The position numbers and the translations under genes were made by a program. This document shows positions 23,679 to 34,411 of a DNA stretch of 64,000 nucleotides, in pieces. Within the stretch, counting starts at the first letter, position 1, and each line of letters begins with the position of its first letter. The notes below the pieces were generated by a model. The model was not told the origin of the DNA. It made no database searches and saw only the letters and a program-made list of their open reading frames with translations. Origin of the DNA: Pseudomicrostroma phylloplanum (taxonomy: Eukaryota; Basidiomycota; Exobasidiomycetes; Microstromatales); assembly GCA_039545275.1 (NCBI GenBank), contig BCHS01000008.1, positions 1-64,000 of the forward strand, written 5' to 3'.

Positions 23679-24221
23679 AGCTGTCTGTCTCGAGACTGAG
23701 TGATGCAAGTCTGAATCAAGAAAGGAAGAGGTACGACCAATGGAGAGGAAAGACGAAAGTGTCTCATTGAGGAGCGAGGGCGACATGGGCAGCCAGAAGC
23801 CATTGGCGCCCGTCCCCAGCGGCAGGAAATGGATTGTGAGTGGGCCGGTGCAGCAACGATGACGATGCAGACGAGACATAGCCGAAGCCGAAGTCGACGC
23901 GGATACGGAGGCGACCAGGGCGGCGTAGAATGGCTCGTCAAAGGGGAGCGTGACACAGTATAAGCAAGCGACGAGGTGGGGACCTGGTCAAGAGCCTGCG
24001 GCGGGTGATGGCCATGGACTGTACCTCCGGGAGTCCGCAGGATGAGGGCCCTGGACGTCATCGATATCCACTCTCCTCCACTCCATCATGCCGTCGTGGC
24101 AGCAAAGGGGCGCGCGCCCTGAAAGCATCGAAGCTCTATTACGGCACACTTGAGCAGAGACCATGCCGTCACTGCCGCGGGTGAGCGAGTAAGAGGAGGT
24201 GAAGCTCAATTACCGGCCGCG
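23679..24221. other. Tandem spacer between OGG1 and the 696-aa gene
   Basis: 543 bp, presumably the promoter of the 696-residue gene plus the OGG1 3' UTR. It stays partly open upstream of the chosen ATG (to 23879). No other feature is recognised. Confidence 0.4.
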
Positions 24222-25919
24222 TCACCTGTTGCTCCTTGCCTTTACCCGCTCCGCCAGAGTCAGAGTCTCCTGTCCCTCTGCGCCCGCCGCCGCCGCCTTT
24301 CTCTTCCGCCCTGCTGCCACTGGGCTTTCGGAGTTGACCGCCCTGAAAGAGGAGTCTACCCGCACACTGCGCCCACCCTTGGCAGCTCGACCATTGACAG
24401 CCTTGGAGTCTTGTAGCCGCCGAGGGTCTTCGTCGATGATGGTGGACACTTCCTCTTCAACTTTGACCGGAGGAGGGGTTGGCGCGGTTGCGTCTGTGTT
24501 GACTACACCCGCGGTGTCACCTTCTCCTGCCTCTTCTTCCTTCTTGACCCCGCCATCGTATTCCTTGAAGCTTCGAAGATCTCCCACGAACAGTATCGTG
24601 TGCGCCCACCCAGCCCACTCGCCCCACAAAGCTCGGAAGAACTCCACGATATTGTCGTACTTGATCTGCTCCTTGCTTCTGAGGTGGTAGTGCCTAGCTG
24701 CGAATTGAAACACGTGGCGATCCACGGGGATCGACGATGGCTGATCGAGGGACATTAGGAGGATGCAGTCCGCCACCTTGGGCCCCACACCTTGAAAGCG
24801 GAGCAGGTGCGAGCGAGACTCGGAGTATGGCATCTTCCGCAGAGAGGCAAGGTAGGAGTGCACAGAGTGCTGACTTGTAGATGGGGGATTCGAGCTCGAT
24901 GTGTCGGTAACAGGAAGTGTGTCTGCTTTTGAGAGTGTTTCACCTGCAGCTGCCTCTTTGACCTCCCTCAGGATCGCACCGACTCCATGCTCGTCATCTT
25001 GTAATGGCCGGGTATGCTCTTCGCATAGCATCTTGGCCGTCTGATAAATGTATCTTGCCCGGTATCCAAACCCTAGCTGTCTGAGCTTCTCCTCCACTCC
25101 ATCTTGAGCCAGGGCTTCAGGCGACGGGAAAGGGTGGTAGTCGATGGTCATCGGTAGCAATTCGGATGCCTCCTCGGCTTCCTCCTCCTTCTTGACGGGA
25201 CTTGACAAGATATCCGAGCCGTACGTGTAGTCCATCAGCTTCGGGCTGAAGTGGGTACAAAGATTCTGCACCATCCCGCCGATCCTGGCGATGTTGTTGT
25301 TCGAGGAGCAGATGAAGGAGCAGAGACATTCGAGTGGATCTTGTCTCAGCATTCTCACGCCTTGGAACTTCTGGGCGAACCGAGCAAAGATGGGATCTCG
25401 GGCCGACCACTCTTCGTAGAGCTCCTCAAGCGGGACGGAGAGGTTGAGGTAGGAAGAGAGCCACAGGGCCGTCTCCTCGCTAGCTACAGCAGGTGAGGTC
25501 TCTGCGTTGGACCCAGGAGGAAGAAGTGTCCGATGGTAGATGTAGCCCCTCTCCTCATCTTGCCTCACAAAGACGACCCGATCAGGGAGGCAGAACGAGT
25601 ACTCGGTCCACTCCACTTGAGTCGCCCCCGAGGGTGAGGGAGGCTTGACGAAGCTTGGCATATTCATATCTTCGAGCCCTGGCTCGGTCTTGATACGGGA
25701 CCCAGAAACTAGCTGATTCCCATTCGATTCAATTTTGACATCATCTACAGCTTGCCGTTGAGCGTCGCGGACCTTGACTGCCCTCCACCGAAAGCTCTGT
25801 CCGCACTTATTCGAGATGGTGAGGGGCAGGAGGATCTGGCCCGGCGAGGCCTTCAGAGGTGTGAAGCCAGGTGGCGGCAGAGGTGGTAGCGCCGAGGTGG
25901 AAGCTAACGAGGAAGCCAT
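24222..25919 (-). CDS. OGG1: 8-oxoguanine DNA glycosylase/AP lyase
   Basis: Single exon, 565 residues from the ATG at 25919. It has the OGG N-terminal domain (GQSFRWRAV, YSFCLPDRVVFVRQ, WLSSYLNLSVPLEELYEEWS), the HhH-GPD core with CSSNNNIARI, and the catalytic motif GVGPKVADCILLMSLDQ, with Schiff-base lysine K381 and D400 in IPVDRH, the same 19-residue spacing as human K249/D268. It removes 8-oxoG from DNA. It is longer than human OGG1 (345) because of acidic insertions and a 100-residue tail ending in a basic GRKRK cluster that could be an NLS. An in-frame ATG at 25970 would add an Arg-rich, amphipathic 17-residue leader resembling a mitochondrial presequence. It is divergent from BUD31. Confidence 0.93.
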   Translation of the reverse strand: MASSLASTSALPPLPPPGFTPLKASPGQILLPLTISNKCGQSFRWRAVKVRDAQRQAVDDVKIESNGNQLVSGSRIKTEPGLEDMNMPSFVKPPSPSGATQVEWTEYSFCLPDRVVFVRQDEERGYIYHRTLLPPGSNAETSPAVASEETALWLSSYLNLSVPLEELYEEWSARDPIFARFAQKFQGVRMLRQDPLECLCSFICSSNNNIARIGGMVQNLCTHFSPKLMDYTYGSDILSSPVKKEEEAEEASELLPMTIDYHPFPSPEALAQDGVEEKLRQLGFGYRARYIYQTAKMLCEEHTRPLQDDEHGVGAILREVKEAAAGETLSKADTLPVTDTSSSNPPSTSQHSVHSYLASLRKMPYSESRSHLLRFQGVGPKVADCILLMSLDQPSSIPVDRHVFQFAARHYHLRSKEQIKYDNIVEFFRALWGEWAGWAHTILFVGDLRSFKEYDGGVKKEEEAGEGDTAGVVNTDATAPTPPPVKVEEEVSTIIDEDPRRLQDSKAVNGRAAKGGRSVRVDSSFRAVNSESPVAAGRKRKAAAAGAEGQETLTLAERVKARSNR

Positions 25920-26158
25920 CCTCGACGTCGTATATCTCGATACTCTGAGCAATGCCCTGGTGATGATCATACGACTTACCCCGGGGTGGGGATGCGGAAG
26001 GCGGACCGAGCAGGAAGATCTGCCTCGCGTCGGGCAGCAAGTGACATCCGACTCCACACCGCCTGGAATCCCGCAAAATCGCCATTCCTCGTCTTTCCGA
26101 TCTTTAGTGTCTCTCTGCTTTCATATCCACTGCACTCTCACACATACTCTTCTCAGAG
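25920..26158. promoter_or_regulatory. Short divergent promoter of OGG1 and BUD31
   Basis: At most 239 bp separates the two start codons, so the promoters must overlap. On the minus strand GGGGTAAGTCG near 25978 is a good splice-donor match, so a 5'-leader intron for OGG1 is possible, although no convincing acceptor was found. Confidence 0.5.
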
Positions 26159-26879
26159 ATGCCAAAGATCCGCACATCACGGACTAAGCCTCCGCCCGAG
26201 GGCTTCGAGGAGATCGAGTCGATCCTCGACGAGTACACGCGCAAGATGCGCGACGCAGAGTCGGAGAGTACCGAGGGAAAGCGAAAGGTAGAGGCATTGT
26301 GGCCGATCATGAGGATCAGCCATACCCGGAGTAGGTACATCTTCGACTTGTACTACAAGAGGGAGGCTATCAGTAGGGAGCTATATGACTGGCTGTTGAA
26401 GGAAGGGTACGCGGATGCAAAGTGAGTATCATGGTACGCTCTCAGAGCACATCAGGCTAAGGACCTGCAGAAGCGATACAAGGGGAGGGGCGGTCAGATC
26501 GAAGCTTTCAACTCTGGCCATGATCCCTCATCCTCTGAATTTATCGTTCTTCTGAGACGTCAGCGACTGACCCTCGTCAACGCGCTCTTCCTCTCCCCCT
26601 TCCAGTCTAATAGCGAAATGGAAGCGCCAAGGCTACGAGAAGCTCTGCTGCGTCCGCTGCATCCAGTCCAGGGACATGAACAACGTCGGCTCCTCGTGCA
26701 TCTGCAGGGTGCCCAAGAGTCAAATGAAGGCGGGCCAGCTGGTGGAGTGTACCCACTGTGGTGAGTTGCTGAGCTGAGGGAGCGCGTAGAGGTCTTCGAA
26801 TGGCGGCAGCTCACACATGCTGATCCTTCCCCTCTTTGCCACACTATCAGGCTGCAGAGGTTGCGCATCGAGTGACTGA
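26159..26879 (+). CDS. BUD31: Splicing factor BUD31 (G10 protein)
   Basis: Three exons: 26159-26421, 26606-26760 and 26851-26879; 148 residues, the normal family size. It opens with [17 protein letters not shown], continues with [21 protein letters not shown], and the first junction restores [21 protein letters not shown]. The C-terminal zinc cluster is complete: [29 protein letters not shown]31 is a core component of the activated spliceosome, near the U2/U6 catalytic centre. The last coding exon is only 29 bp and the second junction splits the CTHCGC cluster, so wrong splicing would destroy a zinc site. Confidence 0.95.
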
Positions 26880-27312
26880 GAACGTCGTGTCCCTTCCTTC
26901 CAGTATGTCAACTGCCTCTTCAGCATCATGTCGTCGTCCATCGAATGTCCAGGAGGACTGCGCCCCAACCCTCAACCCTCCTTCACTGTATACCCATGCC
27001 TCCCATGGCGCAAACTCCTGCTCCAGACCTACCTACCTTGAGGGGGCAACACACATCCACGATCACTACTACTTCACGCTGTTATGGTATGGGATCAACT
27101 TGCAAATTATAACATCATCGTTTCGACTTTCATTTCGCCAGGGTTCGCAATACAGTGACACAAGCTACAACACAGGAGAGGAGAGGAGAGAAGAGGAGAG
27201 GAGAAGAACAGGTTTGGAGTCCAGGGTAGTGACATGATAAGGAGGTAGGCGGTACGTGTTCGATAAGAAGGCGGAGCTGACGACGGTAACCTCGATTAGC
27301 CTCTCGCAACTC
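26880..27312. other. Convergent spacer with purine tract
   Basis: 433 bp between the 3' ends of BUD31 and the sugar transporter. A GAGAG/GAAGAG purine tract runs from 27175 to 27209. No gene is recognised. Confidence 0.5.
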
Positions 27313-29261
27313 TCAAACATTAGTGGTGGTATAGTGGACGCCATCGGCCTTGCTGTCAATGTCCGAGCTCTCCTCGGCAACCCTTCCGCCCTCAAGACTG
27401 CCCCTCCTGCTCTCCATCTGCTGGGCGATCTTCTCTCCCGTCTGACCAGGCTTGTGGTCCAACTGCCATCCGTCCTTGGAGAAGAGCTCGTCCACTTGCT
27501 CCAGGGACTTTTGCGCAGTCTCTGGTAGGAAGAAGAAGATGACGGGGACCCAGGCGGCATTCATAATGGCAAAGATGATGTACGTTCGCCAAGTGATGTT
27601 CTGCAGTGCTGATGGGGTGAACTTGACGACGGCAAAGTTGCAAATCTGTGTTGTGAAGGCAGAAGATGGTCGGGTCAGCCGGGGTGCTTTTACGGTCGCC
27701 GAAGAGTTACGCAGCTGAGGTCACTTACCCAATTGCTGGCCGTAGACAAGGCTGATCCCTGTGTTCGGATGCTCAGCGGCAGAACCTCAGAGGGGATCAT
27801 CCAGACCGTAGCTTGGAAACCGACGGAGAAGAACAGCTCAAAGAGGAACAGCATAGCTACCGCTGCATTGCCAACGGCAGCGCTCGCAATGCCTTCTGCG
27901 ATCCTCTTGACAAAGACCGTCTGGCAAATAAAGACCAAGGACATGCCGGAGATGCAGGAGAGCAGCAGAGGTCGCCTTCCCAGCCGGTCAACGAGGAAGA
28001 TGGAGATGACGGCGCCGAGGATCAAGACCATGTTCAGACCTCCGGCCAAGAGGGCCGAGTCCCTTGAGCCGAAGCCGAGAGACACGGAGAAGAGAGTCGA
28101 ACTGTAGTAGATGAGGGCATTGATACCTCCAAGTTGTTGCGCAGCCTAGAGTGCGAAGAGAAAAAGCAAGACGAGGGCGGTCAGCACGGGAACCTCAGGG
28201 CTGCGCTCTGTGGCCATAACACAGCGCATTCGCTAGCCACTTACCTGGATGAAGCAAGCGAGACCGAGTCGACGACGAGATCGGATGCTGTCGTCCTTCC
28301 AGCCCTTGCCAGGCTTGATGAGGGCCAAGAGACCCTTCTTTTGAGCAGCAGCCTCGTGCTCGATGGTCTGGAGAATGTCGTTGAACTCGGCTTGGACGGC
28401 CACGTCGGTAGTGGGCTTGTTGCGCAGTCGAGCAAGAACAGACAGAGTCTCTTCTTTTCTGCCTCGCGAGGCGTACCATCGAGGCGTGTCGGGCAAGATG
28501 AGAGCCAGGACGAGGATGACGCCAATGAAGACGAGCTGAAGTGCCAGAGGTGCCCTCCAGGTGACGTTGCCAGTCAGATTTCCGCCGAAGTTGAAGAGGT
28601 AATCAATCCAGTACGACAATACGATGCCGCAATTGAGGACGACGAGGTCGATGGCTACCAGCTTGCCTCGGGACATTGCTGGCGAGCATTCAGCTTGGAG
28701 CACCGGTACGGTGGCATTGATGATGCCCATGCCAACACCATTGACGATTCGACCAGCGATGAGCATGCCTACATTCACCGCAGCAGCCTGTAGAATAGCT
28801 CCTACGATCATCCAAGCAGTACCAACGATGATGGAGAGACGACGGCCGAGGACGGGACCGATGACAAAGGTGGACAGAGCGCCGACGAGACACCCAATCT
28901 CATAGAGGGAGACGATGTTGCCCGTCATGTTGGCATCGGGATTGTTGAAGTAGTCGACAAAGTATGGCGTACCGATGACACCACCCATGACTCCATTGTC
29001 GTATCTAGTGAGTTGAAGAGCAGAGCGGGAGGAAATGCAAGGGCGGGGAATCGGGATGCGGTTGTAAGTAGGCGGTCGTGGGCGGTGAGACTAACTCAGA
29101 TGCTGCGTCGTGCACGCAGCACTGCTGCATTTCACTTACCCGACGAGGAAGAAGCCCGTAGCACAGCAAGCAGTGATGACTGCGAGCAGTGCGTTGCCCT
29201 TGAGTCCTACATCGTACCCGAAGCCTCCCGAGGAGACGCGATGATGGTTAGAGAGCGGCAT
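27313..29261 (-). CDS. MFS sugar transporter
   Basis: Four exons: 29261-29140, 29004-28245, 28145-27729 and 27645-27313; 543 residues. All junctions are GT-AG and restore family motifs: FFLVGYDNGVMGG in TM1, FIQAAQQLGGINALIYYSS at TM7, and ASNWICNFAVVKF. Sugar-porter signatures are present: GRRLSIIVG, DTPRWYASRGR (the PESPRW position), GRRPLLLS and PETAQKSLEQVDELF. Twelve membrane segments are expected, with a large cytosolic loop. The family imports hexoses, pentoses, quinate, or sugar acids by proton symport; the substrate cannot be told. It is head-to-head with the lactonase gene and marks the left end of the sugar-acid-type cluster. Confidence 0.92.
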
Positions 29262-29525
29262 AGTAGAGAGAGAGGAGGGGAAGGAGGAGGAGGAAGAGAG
29301 GGAGGAAGAGAAAGGAGAGACAGAGAGGGGAAGACCTTGTGATGTGCCAAGGCAGGCAAGAGCTCAATGGGACCAAGGAACACTACCGAGTGTGGTGGGA
29401 CTGCTACCTTTGAAGCCTGTCAGTATATGTAGTAGCCCCGGAAGGTCCGACCGTGCTGCTCCGTTGTTAGAGAGGGGCTAAGGCCGTTTCCGAAATCGTA
29501 GGCGATGCGGGGCCCCCTTTGACAC

Positions 29526-29549
29526 CTGCTATCCTCAGTGGGATAGCAG
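29526..29549. other. Perfect 9-bp inverted repeat
   Basis: CTGCTATCC and GGATAGCAG separated by six bases in the transporter/lactonase spacer. It could be a dimeric-factor site or a cruciform; it is far from both start codons. Confidence 0.7.
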
Positions 29550-29902
29550 TGGCGCCCCACAATGATCGGTGGACAGGTCCGTGTACGCCTCGGCGGCGAT
29601 TGGTCGAGGTTTGTGGCTGGGCTGCTATGGAGAAGAGGAAGAGGACCAGGCGCTGTCCTCTGCTTGCTATTCCTCTTGTTGCTGCCGTGGGGATGCCGAA
29701 ATGTAGATGACAGGTGGTGGTGGTGTGCTCCGAAGGTCAGGTGGACAGCATGTCAAAGGTGAGATCCAGGACCTGATGCTGGTGGCAAAGCCTTGCGGGG
29801 CCTTTCTTTGCCGGGCCTCGTCGCGGGCCATTCCGGTATGAACAAACCAAGTGGAAAGGGGCGGCCAGGCTCGGCGCGGCGGAGCTCCGTCTTCCCCGCG
29901 GC

Positions 29903-29934
<32 letters not shown>
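29903..29934 (+). repeat. (CTGG)8 microsatellite
   Basis: Eight perfect tandem CTGG units in the divergent promoter between the transporter and lactonase genes, flanked by CCCCGC boxes. A length polymorphism here would change promoter spacing. Confidence 0.9.
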
Positions 29935-29935
<1 letters not shown>

Positions 29936-30218
29936 GTGGCCCCCCGTGTTTCTCCCCGCATGACCTGCTGATTCTTTTTTCCGATTGCGAGTCCCACTTT
30001 TCCGAAACTTGCATCGGCCATGTGGTACCGATCATACATCCGCACCACCCAGCTATATCCGTCTTGCCCCCGGTGCCGCGGACAAACCCCACATTGCGAT
30101 CAACCCCAGCTCGCCAGATGCCACTTGAAACTGTGTCAACCAATGGAGTCCTCTGCTCCCTAGCGAGCTGCTCAGCCCTCCCTGTAACGCTATCCATCTC
30201 CCGTCACGTCTGACCACC

Positions 30219-31691
30219 ATGACAGTCAGGACCAAGGACAGTCTCGACGGCCTTGACGGGAAGGGTGATGGCAGCTCAGCAGGCTTTCAGATCTACGACG
30301 ACGCTTTTCGGAAGCTCATCGGTGAGTAGCTCCTGCTTGTGACAGGAGCACCATCCCACGACGTCGGCCTGACAACTGTACCACCCCTCGCAGGCCCATC
30401 GCCCACCCTCCGTCACCTTCTCACATCGAGCGACGGCAATCCCATCTTTCACGAGGCTGGCGTCTACCTGCGCGAAAGCAACACCGTATTCGTCTCTAGC
30501 AACAGAATCCCCAGCGAGATCGCCCGACAGCGAGCAACCATCACTTCGATCCCCCTGGATGCTATTCCTTCGCCTCGAGGATCTGGTGTGCTAGCCAGCC
30601 TTGAAATTACTGACGAGGGCGTTCAGCAAAGTCTTGCGAGACAGGTCAAAACGGTTCACGACCTGCCCGATGGCCTAGCAATGCCCAATGGCGGCACCAA
30701 CTGGACTCACGATGGTCAAGAAGCAGTACTGTGGTGCGAGCAGGGCCGTGATGACCTCGACGGGGAGGGCTCTCGACCAGTCTCATCCAGCCTGGTAGTC
30801 ATGCTTCCCAACTCAGCAGCACCGGGTCTCAAAACCGCAGACGTCCTCGTGGACAACTACAAAGGCAGACCCTTTTCCAGCCTGAACGACGTCGTAGTGC
30901 ACCACCAGAGTGGAGTTGTCTTTTTCACCGACCCCGACTATGGAGTAGGACAGAGCTTCAAGTCATGCGAGCAAGAGTATGCACCGAATGCTCTCTATGC
31001 TTGGGACCCTTATACCCGTCAAGTCACGTTGATCGACGACGACTACGACAAGCGTGAGTAGAAAGGAGCAGAAAGTGTGCTACAAGTCGACCGCTATTGA
31101 CGCGGCATATCTGCACCATCTTACTCCCTAGCCAACGGAGTGACCTTCATTGCCGACCCGTCAGATCCAGCCTCGGGCAGAGGACTCTTGGCCACTACAG
31201 ACACCGGACGCTTTTACATGGAGCCCAACGACAGCATGGGAGACTTCAAGATCGACGAGGACCGGCCGGCTTGCATTTACACATATCCCATCGAGCCTCT
31301 CAGCCCCAGCCACAGCTCCAGCCTCAGGTCGGACGGACCCACATTTCCCCTGGCCATCGGGGAGCGGTCCCTCCTTGCCCACTCTGAGAGCCCCATCCCG
31401 GACGGCGTGCATCCCGATCGCCAGGGCAACCTGTGGGTGGGCAGCGGCGATGGTCTGCACGTCTACGACCCCGTGCGCCGCGTCCTCATCGGCAAAGTCA
31501 TCGTTCCCGGCGGGAGGGGCGTGGCGAACTTCTGCTGGGCGGGAAAGGTCACGGTGCACGACGAGGACAATGATCAGCCACACCAGGACGGACAAGAGAG
31601 GGTGAGGCAGAGCAGGGAGATGTACCGGCTGCTCCTCTTCTGCGAGCAGGAGCTGTGGGAGGCATGCGTCATGGTCGATGGTAGTGATTAA
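30219..31691 (+). CDS. SMP-30/gluconolactonase-like lactonase
   Basis: Three exons: 30219-30321, 30394-31053 and 31132-31691; 440 residues. The sequence follows the six-bladed SMP-30/gluconolactonase fold: FHEAGVYLRESNTVFVSSN (first metal Glu), SSLNDVVVHHQSGVVFFTDPDYG (Asn and substrate-site block), the junction-restored DKPNGVTFIADP (the conserved PNG metal-ligand segment), and IPDGVHPDRQGNLWVG (the catalytic Asp block). No signal peptide is seen, so it is probably cytosolic. The family hydrolyses aldonolactones to aldonic acids with a divalent metal, the step after sugar oxidation. It lies opposite the transporter and converges with the SDR gene 125 bp away. Substrate unknown. Confidence 0.88.
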
Positions 31692-31816
31692 TGCGAGCGA
31701 GTTCATTGGGCCCTGGGAAGTACACGTCACCGGCCCGAGCGTCATATCCTGAATACATGGTGTTTTGTCTATCAATGTATTGTTGTTGTGTGCACAAGTG
31801 TCCCTGTATCGCTGCT

Positions 31817-33039
31817 TCAACGTCCCATCCATCCCTGTTGGAGACCAAAGGTGGTCGTGTCAGCAAAAGAGTCAGCAGCCGTCACAGTCCCGTTTTGTTG
31901 TGCCTACTCACTCCATCTACGACGAGCATCTCTCCCGAGACGTATGCACTAGCATCGCTGCATAGGAAGAGAAGAGGTCCGGCAAAGTCTTGAGGCGTAC
32001 CCCATCGTCCGGCCGGGATTCGCTCAGAGATCTGCCGCAGACGCGTTTCGTCGGCTAGCAGCTTCTCGTTCTGTGAGACGCAAGGATGAAGAGCGGCTGT
32101 CAGCCCAAAGAGCTAGTCGCAATCTTCTGTGACGTCCGACACTCACCATGTCTGTAGCAATGTATCCGGGAGCAATGCCGTTGACCTGAATGTTGTGTTT
32201 GGCCCATTCATTCGAAAGTGCCTTGATCAATTGACCCACAGCGCCCTTGGAAGCGGCGTAAGCAGGCACCTGGGGGGAGGGATAGGGCGGTATGAAGCTT
32301 CAGCTGACTGGCTTTGCCATCGCGCTACGCTGCCCCGAAGTTGCACTCACGGTGATGCCTCCCTGGAAGGTCAGGAGAGAGCCAAAGTTGACAATCTTGC
32401 CTGCACCCCGGGGGACCATGTGCTTCCCTGCTGCTTGACTGAGCAGCCACACCGCCTTCAGGTTGACATCGAGGACCTATGTGGACTCGAAGCAAACAGA
32501 GCCATTTAGTCAATCAGGCTCGCTCGCTCACTCACTCAATGCTGTTGCGCGCGACTCACCTCGTCCCAGTCAGACTCTGGGAACTCAGTAGCAGGACTCC
32601 TCCTCTGAATGCCACCACAGTTGACCAAGATGTCAATCTTACCACCTGTAGCAGCGAGTGCCCTCTCGAATGTCGTCCTGACGCTGGCCAAGTCGGACAG
32701 GTCGCACTCCACTGCGACGTGCTGCAGCTCGGGCACGGCCTTCTTGAGCGGAGCTAGGGCGGGGTGCTCCGAGAGTGGAGTCGAGGACGGACGCACTGCG
32801 AGACAGACGGTGGCTCCGGCTTGGGCGAGTGCGAGGGCACAGGCGGCACCCTTGCGGCGTTCAACATGTAAGAGAAGGTTCGTCAGTACCGCAACCCTGC
32901 AAGGCCGAGCCTAGAGTCTCCTACCCGAATCTCGGCAGCCATGATGCTCGCTACTCACGATGCCTCGAGTGCCGCCGGTGACTAGGGCGAACTTGCCGCC
33001 GAGGGAGAAGAGGTTGAGACCAGAGGGAGATGCGCTCAT
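31817..33039 (-). CDS. SDR oxidoreductase, KduD/IdnO-like
   Basis: Six exons: 33039-32959, 32850-32560, 32476-32351, 32269-32147, 32070-31912 and 31834-31817; 265 residues, classical SDR length. All five introns are phase 0. Motifs: TGGTRGIG cofactor loop (built by the first splice), NCGG in place of [12 protein letters not shown] with the catalytic Ser, [11 protein letters not shown] with Tyr and Lys, and PGYIATDM. The sixth exon is only 18 bp and completes VVDGGWMGR, the normal SDR ending. The closest described activities by motif are 2-deoxy-D-gluconate 3-dehydrogenase and gluconate 5-dehydrogenase. One acceptor (AAG before exon 2) is atypical but restores [12 protein letters not shown]. 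Part of the catabolic cluster. Confidence 0.9.
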
Positions 33040-34411
33040 GATGATGGGTAGCGATGAGATCACGATGAAGCCTGTATGGTGGGACAAGAGCGGAAGGGTG
33101 ACAGGAGGACAAGAAGGTGGGTGTATGCGTCCCCCCGCATTGGCCCCGCGTGTGTGCGTGCCCTTCGGCGAGGACATTTCGGCAAAGTGTCCAAGGCGCC
33201 ACCGTTGGACGCCGACAAGCCGCCGAGCGGGGTAGCCTCTCCACAACATCCATGTCAACGCCACAACGCGGCTGTTGGGCGGGGGCAAGATACGCGAAAG
33301 CGAGCACGAGTTGAGTGAATTGGTAGATGAAAATATGGTACATTCGCTCTACTGATCCCTGCCGAAGCAGACTGCACTCTGAGCCGTGCATTCATCATCT
33401 TGTCCATCGTCAATCAGGCTGGCGCTTTATAAAGTCTGGGTCATCCTTTCGAGGTCGCATGCGCTTCCATCTTGATCTCTGATGCTCCCAACAACTTGAT
33501 ACACTCGTCAAAACAGGCTGTCTCGATCTCGTGTAGCGTGCGCCCGTCCCATGCCCTGCGCTACCTCTGTTGGTGGTTGTGCGTGGTGCGAGGGACTCGT
33601 TGTTAGCATACAGTCCGCCCGTCCCCTGCTGAGCGGCGAGTGAGATGAGGACATCGAGCCTTGTAGACCAAGGTGCGTCTTCCGGGAGGAGAACGACAGG
33701 ACGTCGCCTTCCTCATGCAGGGGCGATGCTAATCTTCTCTCTATCGTTTCCAGTTTATTTGGATCGTCTGACATTGTTGCAACGTATGAGCGACAGTTGC
33801 AGTGATCGTAATGTAAGGAAAGGGCTGGTCATAGAGGGAGAGGGGCGAAGGCAGACGGACGTGCCTTGCGCGGCGCGCGATGGTCCCGGCAGCAAAGTGG
33901 CAGCCTCCGAGCAATTGCTGCCATGCCTCTAGATCTGTTTGACCTTGGTCTGCTCACAGCTGAAGCAAAGGGGCTTAGTTGACTGTCCATACGAAGAAGT
34001 CCAGTCCCCAACTCCGAACACGTCAGACGTGTCTGTATCTTCACAAAAGCCCCTCTCTCTTAGATACACGAGCTTACTTTACAGCAGCTACAATAATTAT
34101 TGCTGTACCTAGTGATCACCGCAATTCGAGAAGTAGACTCTTCTCCTCTCTGTGCTCGACTGGTCGTGAGGGGGCGCAACGCTGGATTCAACGTCGGCCT
34201 CTGTTCCGCACAATGCTCGCGCCTCCTCCGAAAGGTCCCCGAAAAGTCCCCGAAAGGTCATTCATGCGGCCGGGGCCCCGGCGGGGCCCGTCCTTCTCAC
34301 CACCATTCCGACAAGGGCTCCTGTTATAACACTCTTCACAAGTCACCAAAGTCGTCGACACAGATACTCATCCTCAACTCTCACACTCTTCCCCACCTCC
34401 TACCCACCAAC
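33040..34411. promoter_or_regulatory. Divergent promoter: SDR 1 / 2-hydroxyacid dehydrogenase
   Basis: 1,372 bp between two head-to-head cluster genes. It has three CCCCGC-type boxes (33133, 33144, 33227) near the SDR gene and, about 160 bp upstream of the dehydrogenase ATG, three CCGAAA words spaced exactly 11 bp apart. Short open frames in the middle have no recognisable product. Confidence 0.5.
34228..34255 (+). promoter_or_regulatory. Phased triple CCGAAA array
   Basis: CCGAAA occurs at 34228, 34239 and 34250, embedded in an 11-bp unit TCCCCGAAA(A/G)G. The one-helical-turn spacing suggests that a factor binds on one face of the DNA. The responsible factor is unknown; the nearby Zn2Cys6 regulator is a candidate. 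Confidence 0.5.

Larger units (their letters stand above)
29262..30218. promoter_or_regulatory. Divergent promoter: transporter / lactonase
   Basis: 957-bp shared upstream region. It contains a CT-rich tract on the transporter's coding strand (29264-29331), four CCCCGC-type boxes (29507, 29795, 29894, 29954) like fungal Mig1/CreA sites, two copies of TTTCCGAAA (29487-29495 and 29999-30007), a hairpin (29526-29549) and a (CTGG)8 repeat. Regulation by glucose repression and a pathway inducer is inference. Confidence 0.55.

Noticed and set aside
23487..23879. Resemblance of the 696-aa protein's upstream leader to class II cAMP phosphodiesterases (LGTG...VIDAG)
   Set aside because: The metal-binding HxHxDH motif is absent anywhere in the protein, and the LGTG part lies upstream of the preferred start.
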